Shown here: in pieces, positions 38,737 through 49,800 of the stretch
Layout of the letters: every line of letters starts with the position of its first letter
Numbering within the stretch: the first letter of the stretch is position 1
Source: Clostridium lentum
Lineage (GTDB): Bacteria; Bacillota; Clostridia; Clostridiales; Clostridiaceae
Assembly: GCF_014287815.1 (NCBI RefSeq)
Contig: NZ_JACOOQ010000009.1
Span: 37,533-101,532, forward strand
DNA length: 64,000 nucleotides
Direction of reading: 5' to 3'
The notes under the pieces: generated by a model
Seen by the model: only the letters and a program-made list of their open reading frames with translations
The model's database searches: none
What the model was told of the DNA's origin: nothing
Translations under genes and position numbers: made by a program

Positions 38737-38823
38737 GCTGAAGTGGCGGAACAGGCAGACGCACAGGACTTAAAATCCTGCGGTAGCGATACCGTACCGG
38801 TTCGATTCCGGTCTTCAGCACCA
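38737..38823 (+). tRNA. tRNA-Leu (anticodon UAA)
   Basis: An 87-base cloverleaf with acceptor GCTGAAG/CTTCAGC, discriminator A and encoded CCA. The anticodon stem-loop CAGGA-CTTAAAA-TCCTG gives anticodon TAA. A long class II variable arm and the GGTTCGATTCC T-loop identify leucine. It is a single tRNA with its own promoter and terminator, the only RNA gene of this type in the window. Confidence 0.97.
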
Positions 38824-38854
38824 AAAAGAAGTTCAATTTTGAACTTCTTTTTTT
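38824..38854 (+). terminator. Terminator after tRNA-Leu
   Basis: Perfect 13-bp arms 38824-38836 and 38839-38851 (AAAAGAAGTTCAA / TTGAACTTCTTTT) followed by T. It also serves the opposite-strand antiporter gene that ends at 38873. Confidence 0.9.
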
Positions 38855-38872
38855 GTTTTATTTAAAAATTTA

Positions 38873-40297
38873 CTATTTAGCCTTTATAACTTTATAAAAG
38901 TCCTCATCTAAACAATTACCAACTGCCACCAATACATCGCCTTCCTTTATTATAGAAGATCCTTTAGGAATTATTATTTCACCTTCTCTTTTTATCATAG
39001 CTATAAGTATTTCTTCTGGAATATTAGCATCAATTATACTTTTATTTATAAGATTACAGCCCACATCAACTTTTAATTCCATAACCTTTGTATTTTTCTC
39101 TTCAACATAATCATTAAATGTCTTTAATACAGGTTTGTTATTATCTAAAAGTTCTAAACGCCTTGCTATTATAGGTATCAAAGTTCCTTGAACTCCAACA
39201 GACATCAAAGCAATAAAAAATATAATATGATATATATCATTATTTATATTAACCTCATAATTTAAAGCAAATATGGAAAAAACTATAGATGCTGCACCTC
39301 TAAGACCTACCCATGATATAAATAGCTTTTCCCTAGTATTAAACTCAAACCTTCTAAGCACTAAAAAAACTGATATTGGCCTTGCTATAAAAATTATAAC
39401 AAGAGAAATCACCACTGACTTTCCTATTACTTTAGGTAGTTCTATGGGACTTGATAAAAGTCCTAAAATAAAAAATAATATTATTTGCATAATCCAAGAT
39501 ACACCATCTAAAAAGTGTACCAAAGTCTTCTTATGAGGTATCTTACTATTACCAATAATTATTCCACTGATGTAAACACTTAAATATCCATTCCCTCCCA
39601 TCCATTCACTCAATGAATATGAAATTATAGCTATAGCTATGATAAAAATAATGTAAAAGCTTTCTATTTCAAAATTTGCATGCCTAATTAAATATATAGA
39701 AGCTATTGCTATCACAGCTCCTACAATAATTCCAAAAACTATCTGACTTACTATCATTGGTATAAGCTGCATTACTGTACCGTTCCCCATTATAGTAAGA
39801 ATAATCAAAGTTAACATATAAGCTACTGGATCATTACTACCACTTTCTACTTCCAAAAGCGATGCTAAAGAACCTTCCAAATTTAATTTTTGTGATCTAA
39901 GTATAGTAAAAACTGATGCTGCATCGGTGGAACTCACCACTGCACCTATAAGTAAAGATTCTAATAAAGATATTTTAAATATTAAATATACAAACAATCC
40001 TGTAATAAAAAAAGTTATGATAGTTCCTAAAGTAGACATTAAAATAGAAGGTACTGCCTTTGGTCTAGCCATACTCCAATTAGTTCCAAAACCACCATAA
40101 AACATTATAAAAACTAAAGCTATTGATGCAATTTCTCCAGTTAGTTGAAAGTCACTAAAGTCAATTCCTATTATTCCAAATATCATGCCTAAAAATATAA
40201 AAATCAAAAGAAGAGGCACTCCAAACTTGTATAAAACCTTACTAGAAGTAATACATATAAGAAGTATCAAACCACAACATAACATTAGTTGTACCAT
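38873..40297 (-). CDS. CPA1-type K+/Na+:H+ antiporter with C-terminal RCK_C domain
   Basis: A 474-residue protein. About 1-390 are 12-13 membrane helices of the CPA1 sodium/proton exchanger fold, with VVSSTDAASVFTIL and EVESGSNDPVAYML (the ion-binding ND pair). About 400-474 is an RCK_C/TrkA-C domain (PEEILIAMIKREGEIIIPKG). That domain binds c-di-AMP in several Firmicute cation transporters, so regulation by c-di-AMP is possible. The ATG at 40297 follows GGAGGAA; the ATG at 40309 overlaps that site. Role: cation and pH homeostasis. Confidence 0.92.
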   Translation of the reverse strand: MVQLMLCCGLILLICITSSKVLYKFGVPLLLIFIFLGMIFGIIGIDFSDFQLTGEIASIALVFIMFYGGFGTNWSMARPKAVPSILMSTLGTIITFFITGLFVYLIFKISLLESLLIGAVVSSTDAASVFTILRSQKLNLEGSLASLLEVESGSNDPVAYMLTLIILTIMGNGTVMQLIPMIVSQIVFGIIVGAVIAIASIYLIRHANFEIESFYIIFIIAIAIISYSLSEWMGGNGYLSVYISGIIIGNSKIPHKKTLVHFLDGVSWIMQIILFFILGLLSSPIELPKVIGKSVVISLVIIFIARPISVFLVLRRFEFNTREKLFISWVGLRGAASIVFSIFALNYEVNINNDIYHIIFFIALMSVGVQGTLIPIIARRLELLDNNKPVLKTFNDYVEEKNTKVMELKVDVGCNLINKSIIDANIPEEILIAMIKREGEIIIPKGSSIIKEGDVLVAVGNCLDEDFYKVIKAK

Positions 40298-40475
40298 ATG
40301 TTCCTCCATTGTTATTGCTATTTATTCATTATATTATCTATTGACTCTTTAATTGCAAAAATTAAATTATTTTTGATAAAGATGAGATTTTCAATACTCT
40401 TAAGTACCATAACCTTATTTAAATTTAAAAAAGAAACTCCCTATAATTACTTATTGGAAGCTTCTTTTATTAATT

Positions 40476-41927
40476 CTAAATATATTTTTCTATTTCATTA
40501 ACAGTCTTTTCTAGAGACATAAAAATTTCTTTAACTTCTTCTAACTTTTCTGAATTTTTATTAGATATTGAAGCAGTATACTCTGAATTATCCATAGTTT
40601 CTTTTGATAATATAGAAATATTTGAAATACTATCACATACTTTTTCACTATTATTTAATACCAATCTCATCATATTGGTTACTACATTTATTTCACCTTT
40701 AACAGTATTCATATTATCTTGAATTTTGTTAAATGCATCATTTGTGTCATAAACCAACTCTTGTTGTTTTATACTTTCTTTTAATAAATTTTCAACTTGC
40801 ATAACTGATACCTGAGTTTCATTCTTTAATTCTGCTAAGATACGCTCTATATTTTCTGCATTAGTCTTACTTTCTTCTGCTAATTTCTTAATTTCTGTTG
40901 CTACAACTGAAAACCCTTTTCCTACTTCTCCTACTCTAGCAGCTTCTATTGATGCATTTAAAGATAAAAGATTGGTTTGCTCTGCTATACTAGATATAAT
41001 TTCTGTTATATTTGCTATATTAGAAAATTTATTTTCTAAATTTTTCATAGATTCATTTACTAAATTGTTTTTCTCATTAACAAATTTACTTGTTTCTAGT
41101 AATGTTTTAACCTTTTGTATTCCTGTATTAATAGCATTATCTGCATCCGTTGAATAATCTTCTACATTTTCACTTGCTTTAGTTGCATCTTCAATTTTAT
41201 TTTTAATATCTTCTATTAAAGAACTTTCCTCTTCTATTTCCAATACAGTTTTTGATGAACTTGATTTTATTTCTAAAAATGATTTATTTAATTCTACATT
41301 GCTATTATTAAAATCATTCATAATTTCATTTAGTGATATAAAATTTTCTGATAATATTTCAACTATTTTTTTCATATCATCTATTAATTGTTGTTGTTGT
41401 AAATTTTTATTACTTATTTCCTCTAATGTTTTTGCTGTAATTTCCTCAGAAGTTTTTAAACTGCTTGTTACAAATAAACTTACAGGTATAAACCCAATAA
41501 CACTTGCAATTACTATAATAGACTCACTGGTATTTCCTTGCGAAATTAACATATATACATATATTGCTATTGTAATAGAACACCATGTACACATAAATCT
41601 TATTAATTTTACATTTTTACATAAAATTATAGAGATTATATAAACAAATGCAATTACATATGTTACTACAGTTTTGGTTGTTAATAATGTTATTGAGTAT
41701 ATAATACAATATATAATTGAATATATCCACGGAATAGTTTTACTCAATTTATTTCTCTTATATTCTATAATAGCTACTAAATTTGTTATTATTATACTCC
41801 CAGTAATTAATAATAAAAATTCTTTACTTCTATCTCCAACTGCATACTGGCTTAATGAACCACCAATATATAAAGCACCTAAAAATAAAAATATCCCTAT
41901 AATAATTCTATTAATTTTTTTATTCAT
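40476..41927 (-). CDS. Methyl-accepting chemotaxis-like protein with multi-pass N-terminus, no HAMP
   Basis: A 483-residue receptor. About 1-160 contain five to six membrane helices with almost no extracellular loop (start [17 protein letters not shown]). There is no Cache domain and no HAMP. From about 165 a long coiled coil leads to the signalling tip [21 protein letters not shown]. Such proteins may sense membrane state or something within the bilayer rather than external ligands; the stimulus is unknown. GGAGGAA precedes the ATG. Confidence 0.88.
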   Translation of the reverse strand: MNKKINRIIIGIFLFLGALYIGGSLSQYAVGDRSKEFLLLITGSIIITNLVAIIEYKRNKLSKTIPWIYSIIYCIIYSITLLTTKTVVTYVIAFVYIISIILCKNVKLIRFMCTWCSITIAIYVYMLISQGNTSESIIVIASVIGFIPVSLFVTSSLKTSEEITAKTLEEISNKNLQQQQLIDDMKKIVEILSENFISLNEIMNDFNNSNVELNKSFLEIKSSSSKTVLEIEEESSLIEDIKNKIEDATKASENVEDYSTDADNAINTGIQKVKTLLETSKFVNEKNNLVNESMKNLENKFSNIANITEIISSIAEQTNLLSLNASIEAARVGEVGKGFSVVATEIKKLAEESKTNAENIERILAELKNETQVSVMQVENLLKESIKQQELVYDTNDAFNKIQDNMNTVKGEINVVTNMMRLVLNNSEKVCDSISNISILSKETMDNSEYTASISNKNSEKLEEVKEIFMSLEKTVNEIEKYI

Positions 41928-42021
41928 AGAATTATTTCCTCCTTTATACTATATTAATAATTAAAATCTCTTCTAAAATATTTATCGAAAACTATCTTTT
42001 TTTCTTTATTATAAATTACAA

Positions 42022-42064
42022 AAAGATAGTTTTGCTAATTTATATAATCAGCAAAACTATCTTT
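42022..42064 (-). terminator. Terminator after the large surface protein gene
   Basis: Perfect 14-bp arms 42022-42035 and 42051-42064 (AAAGATAGTTTTGC / GCAAAACTATCTTT). A further partial copy, AAAACTATCTTTTT at about 41989-42002, could pair with the first arm instead. Confidence 0.85.
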
Positions 42065-42091
42065 ACTTAATCAATTTATAAATGATTTTAT

Positions 42092-45000
42092 TTATTTTTT
42101 CCTCTTCTTTTTGAATGTTAATAATCCACCTAAAGTTAAAATAGTAGATCCAAGTCCTATTATTCCAAGAGAATTAACTCCTCCTGTTTTAGGTATTGAT
42201 TTATCATCTTCCTTATTATTTTTTTCTGAAGATTCTACACTAACTGGTATTTCTTTTTTATCTGATGTATCAGGCTTCTCTTCTGGAGTTTCAGGTTTTA
42301 CTTCTGGAGTTTCAGGTTTTACTTCAGGAGTTTCAGGTTTTACTTCAGGTTTTACTTCTGGAACTTCAGGTTCATTTGTAGATTTATATAAATCTTTTAA
42401 TACAGTTACTACTTCTACATTATTCTTTGGAACCTTTATTTCTATATAATTTTCATCTGATGTTTTATTAAATAAAGCTCTTATAAATGATATTTTCTCT
42501 TGTAATTTTATTTTGAAGATAATATTTTCACCATCTTCTTTTGGTTCATCTACAAATTTAAAATTATAATCTTCTTTAATGTTTTCAATTAATTTATTTA
42601 TATTTTCTACACTAGAAGTTTCTAATACATTTATTTCTTTTGGAGACTCTAAAGTACCTTCCCCATTACCTAATTCTATATTATCAGCTATCATTTTAGC
42701 TTTAACAGTTACTGTTATAACTAAATTAGATTTATTTCCACTATTATCTACAGCTTCATAAGTTATAGTATACTTTCCTGCAATGTTAGTATCTATTGAT
42801 TCAACAATTTCATTAGAATCATATTTTCTTATAACCTTTATAACTTCAACTTCACCATCTATATTATCATTTGCCTTTATTTCAGGAATTTCATATTTTT
42901 CTCCATTTTCTAGTATTACTTCTGTTTTACCAGCATAATCAAATATTGGAGCTTCTTTATCCTGTGGTTTCTCTGGAGTTTCTGGTTTTTCTTCTGGCAC
43001 ATCCGGTGTTTCAGGCTTTTGATCTGGTTTCACTTCAGGTTTTACTTCAGGTTTTACTTCAGGTTTTACTTCTGGAACTTCAGGTTCATTTGTAGATTTA
43101 TATAAATCTTTTAATACAGTTACTACTTCTACATTATTCTTTGGAACCTTTATTTCTATATAATTTTCATCTGATGTTTTATTAAATAAAGCTCTTATAA
43201 ATGACATTTTCTTTTGTAATTTTATTTTGAAGATAATATTTTCACCATCTTCTTTTGGTTCATCTACAAATTTAAAATTATAACCTTCTTTAATGTTTTC
43301 AATTAATTTATTTATATTTTCTACACTAGAAGTTTCTAATACATTTATTTCTTTTGGAGACTCTAAAGTACCTTTCCCATTACCTAACTCTATATTATCA
43401 GCTATCATTTTAGCTTTAACAGTTACTGTTATAACTAAATTAGATTTATTTCCACTATTATCTACAGCTTCATAAGTTATAGTATACTTTCCTGCAATGT
43501 TAGTGTCTATTGATTCAACAATTTCATTAGAATCATATTTTCTTATAACCTTTATAACTTCAACTTCACCATCTATATTATCATTTGCCTTTATTTCAGG
43601 AATTTCATATTTTTCTCCATTTTCTAGTATTACTTCTGTTTTACCAGAATAATCAAATATTGGAGCTTCTTTATCCTGTGGTTTCTCTGGAGTTTCTGGT
43701 TTTTGCTCTGGTACATCTGGCGTTTCAGGCTTTTGAGCTGGTACATCCGGTATTTCAGGCTTTTGATCTGGTTTCTCTGGAGTTTCTGGTACATCTGGTG
43801 TTGTATTATTCTGAGCTTCCTTTACAACTACTATTATCTCTAATGTAGCTGTATTTCCAGCACTATCAGAAGCAGTATATACAACTTTATATTTTCCAGA
43901 TATAGTTGTATTTATACTTTCTACAACTTCATCGTCTTTAGTTATTATCTTTGTTACTGCTACATTACCTTCAACATTATCATATGCTGTTACTTCAGGC
44001 TCTACATATTCACTTCCATTTTCTAAAACTATAATTTTATCACCATTATACTCAAATACTGGTGCTTCCTTATCAGCTTCTAATACTTTAACTTTAACAA
44101 TCAATTCTGATGATTTATTACCACTTGAATCAGTTGCACTATATGTTATTGTGTATAATCCTTCTACATTTGAATCTATATCTTTTACAACTTTACCACT
44201 TTCATCTTTTATTACATGTGTTACAGTAACATTTTTATCTAAATTATCCTTTGCCTTTACATCTGGCATTTTAAATTTAGAACCATTTTCAACTATCAAT
44301 TGTGATGCACCATCATAAATAAGAGTTGGTGCCTTTATATCATTTTTAGTTAACTTATAAATTTCATTTTCAAATTCATCACTATTTGGCACTCTTACTG
44401 AAATATAATGTGACTCTTCATCAATATTAGCAGTTCTTAATAATTTAAATAAGCTACTCTTCTCTTTTAAAACTAATTTATATTCAATTTCACTTTCACT
44501 TATAGTTTCTTTATCTTGTAGCATAACTTTATATTCGTCTTTTGCAAGATTTAATAGTTCCTTTAATGAATCAATATTTTCTGTTTTATATATTACTGGT
44601 GATTCTTCTGTTCCTTCTCCACCAACTACAGTTATATCCTCTGGTAACTCCTTGAAGTCATGTGATACACTAAATGTAAATTCATCAAATGCTCCACTAC
44701 CATCAACTGCACTTACTGTAACAGTTGCAATACCATATCCTTTTGCTACTAACTTAACACCATTTTCAGTTTTTTCAATTGCAATAACTTCTTCATTAGA
44801 ACTATTCCATTCTATTTCTTTATTAGTTGCATTATCAGGTGTAACTGTTGCAGTTAATTCAATTTCATCATCACTCTTTATATAATGATTTAAGTTTTCT
44901 TTATTGTTTATAGTAACATTTGTTGCTAATATTTCAACATATTCTGTAATAACAATTCCACCTGTACTATTATCAATCTCTTTAGGAACTCTTACTTCTA

Positions 45001-46810
45001 AATATACTGTTCCAGAATTTCTAAATACAGCTTCCTTTTTAGTCATTTCAAAGCTATATTGAACATAATTTGAAAACTCTTTCTTAGTGCTAGTTATCTT
45101 ATAATCTTTAGTTGCTTTACTTAATTTTTCATTTAATGAAGTTATTCCATCAGCATCTATAACTTGTACAGCTATTGATTCTTCCTTTGATGAACCTTGT
45201 CCACTATTAGGTAATTCTGCTGTACTTCCATTACTAACAACAATCTTTCTTGTAACTGTAGTTACTGCATTATCTGCATCTATTACTTTGATTTCAGCAT
45301 CATATCTACCTTCTCCATTTATCTCTGGAACTGTAACACTTGTTGTGTAACTTGTTTCATCAGTTATATTAATTCCACCTAAAATCATTTCTTCTGTTAC
45401 TACTGTTCCACTCTTTATAACAATAGCACTATCATTCCCTGATACTATTGGTGCTCTATTAACTCTTACTGTTCTTTGAAGCTTAGTAGTTTTGTTTCCT
45501 GAGTCAGTTACAGAATAATTTAATTTATATTCACCTGGTACTGCAGTATTTACTTTTCCATCTATAGATAATTGTGAAGTTAAATTTTCATCTCTATCAT
45601 CAGTAACAGTTACTCCTGCTTTTGGATTAAAGCTTTCTCCTATATTAATAACCTTATTATCTGCCCCATTAATTACTGGTGCCTTATTAACTTTAACAGA
45701 TACTTCTCTTTGTACTTCAGTAGTTTTTCCATACTTATCAGTTGCAGAATATGTTAATGTATATTTTGTATCTTCTTCTGGATTTAAGTTTAAATCTCCA
45801 GTTACATTTACTTGAAGATTTCTTCCTTTAGCATCTGTTGCAGTTACTCCTTGTAATAAATTAAATACTGTTCCACTTTCAATTTCAACTTTTTCAGCTC
45901 CTGTAATTGTTGGTTTTTCAAGTTCTGTATTATACTTTACATTTACCATTAATTTAATAGGCTCTGATTTTTCACCCATACTATCAACAGCATAAACTTT
46001 AAATGTATGTGTTCCAACTTCTTCCGAAGTAAATTCTGTTATAAGTGGTTGAGTATCTTCTTTACTTTCGTCAGTTACATTAGTAATATCTCTTACTTCT
46101 AAAGTGACTTCATCATTATCTTTGTCTGTCTTTTTTAATCCTTCTATTTCATTAAATACTAATTTGTCACCATCATATATATCTATAACATCTTTTTCTA
46201 CTGTTACTTTTGGTGCTGTATTTAAACTTAAGGATTTTTCATTATAATTAACTGCTAAATTAGAATATTCTGTATTATCTTTTGCAACATATTTGAATAA
46301 TTCATTAGTATTAGGAATTATATTATATGTTCTGTTATTAGAATCCTTTGCTTCTATTTCTAATGTAAATAATTCTACTTTATTTCCTGTTTTAGGTAAT
46401 GCACTATCTGATGTAATAATAACATTTAAAGTATTGTCTGCTTCGTTATATGTATAATCTGTAAATATGCTATTCTTAGATGGCTTTTCACTTTCACTAG
46501 TTTTTGCCTCTACTGTTTTTGTAAGTAAATCAGCTATTTTATATGTTCCATCTTCATTAGATTTTATCTTTACATTTCCATCTAGCTTAATACTAAATTG
46601 CATAGATTTAGCTATATCTTGAATATTATCTAAAGATACCTTTACTGTATTACTAGTTAACTTTTCAACATCAAGATATACAGCTTCTTCTGAAGCTCTG
46701 TAAGTAGCTGCCTTCATTATCTCCGGAGCGGCATATATAACTGCCGCCGTCGAAGATATAGCTAATGCTGAGGCAATTGCAACTTTAACTCTTGTCCTTG
46801 CTCTCTTCAT
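42092..46810 (-). CDS. Sortase-anchored multidomain surface protein with cohesin-like N-terminal domain
   Basis: A 1572-residue wall protein. Signal peptide about 1-35. Residues ~43-195 look like a cohesin-type beta-sandwich (VKVSLDNIQDIAKSMQFSI ... LNVIITSDSALP ... VELFTLEIEAK). Then come a cadherin-like region (~200-295), two DUF5011-like Ig repeats (~297-455), another Ig region, a Big_2-like domain (~645-720), and further DUF5011 repeats starting APVFEYNG or APIFDYSG. Pro-rich PEVKPE/PDVPE linkers follow. The wall-sorting signal is SIPKTGG at 1538, then a hydrophobic helix and KKKRKK. Four copies of an unrecognised ~80-residue module alternate with the Ig repeats. Residues ~1024-1247 and ~1262-1485 are near-identical. 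GGGGGA precedes the ATG, 20 bp after the M60 gene. Cohesin assignment is by pattern only. Confidence 0.8.
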   Translation of the reverse strand: MKRARTRVKVAIASALAISSTAAVIYAAPEIMKAATYRASEEAVYLDVEKLTSNTVKVSLDNIQDIAKSMQFSIKLDGNVKIKSNEDGTYKIADLLTKTVEAKTSESEKPSKNSIFTDYTYNEADNTLNVIITSDSALPKTGNKVELFTLEIEAKDSNNRTYNIIPNTNELFKYVAKDNTEYSNLAVNYNEKSLSLNTAPKVTVEKDVIDIYDGDKLVFNEIEGLKKTDKDNDEVTLEVRDITNVTDESKEDTQPLITEFTSEEVGTHTFKVYAVDSMGEKSEPIKLMVNVKYNTELEKPTITGAEKVEIESGTVFNLLQGVTATDAKGRNLQVNVTGDLNLNPEEDTKYTLTYSATDKYGKTTEVQREVSVKVNKAPVINGADNKVINIGESFNPKAGVTVTDDRDENLTSQLSIDGKVNTAVPGEYKLNYSVTDSGNKTTKLQRTVRVNRAPIVSGNDSAIVIKSGTVVTEEMILGGINITDETSYTTSVTVPEINGEGRYDAEIKVIDADNAVTTVTRKIVVSNGSTAELPNSGQGSSKEESIAVQVIDADGITSLNEKLSKATKDYKITSTKKEFSNYVQYSFEMTKKEAVFRNSGTVYLEVRVPKEIDNSTGGIVITEYVEILATNVTINNKENLNHYIKSDDEIELTATVTPDNATNKEIEWNSSNEEVIAIEKTENGVKLVAKGYGIATVTVSAVDGSGAFDEFTFSVSHDFKELPEDITVVGGEGTEESPVIYKTENIDSLKELLNLAKDEYKVMLQDKETISESEIEYKLVLKEKSSLFKLLRTANIDEESHYISVRVPNSDEFENEIYKLTKNDIKAPTLIYDGASQLIVENGSKFKMPDVKAKDNLDKNVTVTHVIKDESGKVVKDIDSNVEGLYTITYSATDSSGNKSSELIVKVKVLEADKEAPVFEYNGDKIIVLENGSEYVEPEVTAYDNVEGNVAVTKIITKDDEVVESINTTISGKYKVVYTASDSAGNTATLEIIVVVKEAQNNTTPDVPETPEKPDQKPEIPDVPAQKPETPDVPEQKPETPEKPQDKEAPIFDYSGKTEVILENGEKYEIPEIKANDNIDGEVEVIKVIRKYDSNEIVESIDTNIAGKYTITYEAVDNSGNKSNLVITVTVKAKMIADNIELGNGKGTLESPKEINVLETSSVENINKLIENIKEGYNFKFVDEPKEDGENIIFKIKLQKKMSFIRALFNKTSDENYIEIKVPKNNVEVVTVLKDLYKSTNEPEVPEVKPEVKPEVKPEVKPDQKPETPDVPEEKPETPEKPQDKEAPIFDYAGKTEVILENGEKYEIPEIKANDNIDGEVEVIKVIRKYDSNEIVESIDTNIAGKYTITYEAVDNSGNKSNLVITVTVKAKMIADNIELGNGEGTLESPKEINVLETSSVENINKLIENIKEDYNFKFVDEPKEDGENIIFKIKLQEKISFIRALFNKTSDENYIEIKVPKNNVEVVTVLKDLYKSTNEPEVPEVKPEVKPETPEVKPETPEVKPETPEEKPDTSDKKEIPVSVESSEKNNKEDDKSIPKTGGVNSLGIIGLGSTILTLGGLLTFKKKRKK
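42354..43738. repeat. 714-bp tandem duplication inside the surface protein gene
   Basis: About 670 bases from 42354 recur from 43068 (period 714 = 238 codons) with only a handful of substitutions. For example, GATATTTTCTCTTGTAA becomes GACATTTTCTTTTGTAA and ATAATCTTC becomes ATAACCTTC. Each unit encodes one DUF5011-like Ig repeat, one unrecognised module and one proline-rich linker. Near identity implies recent duplication and scope for length variation. Confidence 0.92.
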
Positions 46811-46830
46811 AAGTTATTCCCCCATTACTA

Positions 46831-49800
46831 TTATCTATTTTCAAATGCTTTGTTCATTAATTCACCATTTATTTCCATTACTGTTGTATTTTCATTTTTA
46901 ATTGCTCTTGCATTAGAACTATTAAACTCTATTTCAGGTAATGTGTTTAAATCACTTGGTAATTCATATAAGAACGTATCACTTACTAATCTTTGACCTA
47001 CTGGTGCTCCATTATTATCTAATTTATTGTATCTGTAAAGTTCAGCTTTAATTGAAGTTCCTTCTATATTATCTACCTGACCTTTATCGCTCTCTACTTT
47101 TCCTTGATTATTAGGTTCTATCCAATAAATCCAAGTTCCTTTTGCCACTTCTGAAAGCTCTGAATTTTCTGGTAATGTAGCTAAAAGTATAGTATTTGCT
47201 TTTATTGCAAAGTTTTCATCATTTTCATTTAATACTAAAGGTATATTAAATGCAGGATTTCCTCTATACTCACCTGTTACAATTATAGACCCCTTTGGAA
47301 TAACTTTGCCAGATTCATATTCATAATCAGATTTTAATCTACCAATTCCATTTTTAGATAATTGTTCATTATTATCTGTTCCAATTTCTATATTATCACC
47401 AGCAGCCGTTAATAAATCTAACTCTGCTATTGATATTTCAGAATTTCCTTTAGCAACTAATTTAACATATCTTGCATCATATGACCAAAGTTGTTGTGCT
47501 TCTGTTTTACCATCTTCGCTAAAATATACTGTTTGAGTAGTCTTAGTGTTGTCAAATGTTCCACTGCTTGCTAATGTCCATCTATTTCCATCTAAACTTG
47601 TATACACTTCATATTTTGATATAGGTGTATATACTTTTTCTGTATTTCTACTGAATAGATTTCTAAATGAGAATTTCTTAGCAGTATTTTGTGGTGCTGT
47701 GTAAGTTAAACCTACTAATGAATTATTTTTATTTAAATCAATAATTACATATGGATCTTCTCTTCCATCTTTCATACCTTGGAACACTGTATCTGTATTA
47801 TTGTCATTGATTCTCTTTATTACACCATGTTGCATTGTTCCATGACCACTATGTTCATCTCTTTCATCTTCATCATTAGTTGTATTAGTACTTAATACCC
47901 AATCAGTTTCAGAAATACTTCCATTGTGAGCTATTTTAAGTTCTCCTATAACTGTTTCTTCAGTTTTATTTAAATCATAGTCATAAGCAACAACCTTATA
48001 TGCTACAACTCTATTATTTAATGTATCTATTGAATCAACATAAGTTGTTACCCCTGATTCACTTGTTCTGTCTCTTTCAACAAAACCTACTGGCGATTCC
48101 ACAATACCTGTTGCTGTTGATTCTTTTCTTATAATTTCATATCCTAAAATCTTATCTGAATCTTTTGTTACACTTAAGTTTAATGGAACTTCCTTTTGAT
48201 TTAAGTAAGATTTAGAAGTAATTTGATTTCCTTCATTATCTGTTCCAAAGTTTGCTACTACTGCTGTGTCATTAGTCATAGTTTCAGTATTAGATGTATC
48301 TAATCTTCTTCTTCTTGCTTCATCATTTAAGTAGTATATAGCTCTTGTTTCTTTTTCATACTTCATTTCATCTAAATACTTATTAGTATTAGGGCTTGCT
48401 AATATTCCCCACTTCTCAAAGAACTCTCTTAAATCCTTTTGTGCTGCATCAGAAGCTCTCATGATAAATGTTTGTTCTACTGCATCATATCCTTCTTCCT
48501 TTGGTGCTGCTGCTTTCATTCTATTAGCTCTATATAACTTAGCATAGAATGAATCATTATTTGGATCTGTATCTTTATTATTTTCTAGCATTTTATAAGT
48601 TTCATTATTATCATATGCTAAATGTAATTGCCAATACATTCCTAGTTTTGCACCTATATCACTGGTTGCTCCAACACTACCTGATGTTACTTTGTCATAC
48701 ATTGTAGTATAAGTTCCATTTTCAAGTCTTGAATTTGCATTTCCATTAAATGTTTGTACAATTAACCCTAAAATATTATTTGTAACTTCAGCTTGAGTTA
48801 ATCCTGCTACATCTTGAGTATGTCCAATTTCATGAGATATACCCCATCCATATAAACTACCTTCATTAGGATTAGTTATATTTCCTGTAGCATTAAATTT
48901 AAATGGTACACCTTGTACTAATCCAATACCAGAGCCTGCATCTATTCCAACATGATGAGAAGATGCATACATAAATGCTCCTGTAAACATTCTTTGATAT
49001 TTTATATTTATACGGCTTCTTGGAGCTCTATGTTTGTTAAAGTATTCTTGTTCTGTTAATCCATCAATTAAACTAGCAGTATCAGATTTATTATTATCTA
49101 TTCTTCCATTATTATTAAAGTCAATAGCTGTTTCTGTTACACCTTTTAATGAATATGAAATTTCCATAAGTTGTTCCCAAGCTAAAAGTGCATCATATAA
49201 TCTGTCAACTTCAGCATTTTCATCTCCATTAAGTCCTTGTGTAATACCTGTTAAAACTTCTGTTGCGCTAAGAGTTAACATTACTCTTTCACTTTCAATT
49301 TCTGTACTATTTAATACAGCTGTCTTTTCATCATATTTGTATTGATTATTTTCCTTATCTTCTACTGTTGGGTAAAGACTTGGTAAATCAGATACATATA
49401 ATTTAAGATTTCTTATGTATTCTCTTATTAAATTCTTAGCTTCTTCTTGTTTGTTACTATCAGTTATTATATTATTTACATTTAAATGCGGAATCTTACT
49501 TCCACCACTTACACGCACATTTATTTTTTGTTGTTCATACCATCCTGAAACAGGTCTTATATATACATTTCCACCTTTTTCAACATCCATATTAAACTTA
49601 CCACTTGGTACAGTTACTTCATTTTTACCATTTCCAATTTGTACAGTTCCTAAGTTCCATGTTCCACTTTCTGCATAGTTTTGAGTAAATAATACTTCAT
49701 ATTTGGTGTGTGCTCGTCCTTCTTCAGTTCCTACATAAATATTTATAGTTTCACCTGGTTTAGCAACAACCCCCAATGATTGCCATGCATTTGCTTGACC

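Noticed and set aside
38737..38854. Possibility that the tRNA marks an integrated element
   Set aside because: The tRNA is intact, has its own terminator, and no integrase, repeat of its 3' end or phage gene is near.
42354..43738. CRISPR-like array
   Set aside because: The repeated unit is 714 bp of coding sequence in frame, not short repeats with spacers. No CRISPR array or cas gene was seen in the window.
42111..43848. Several plus-strand frames opposite the surface protein gene, some duplicated
   Set aside because: They are antisense shadows of the repeat-rich coding sequence; their duplication follows from the 714-bp repeat and they lack ribosome binding sites.
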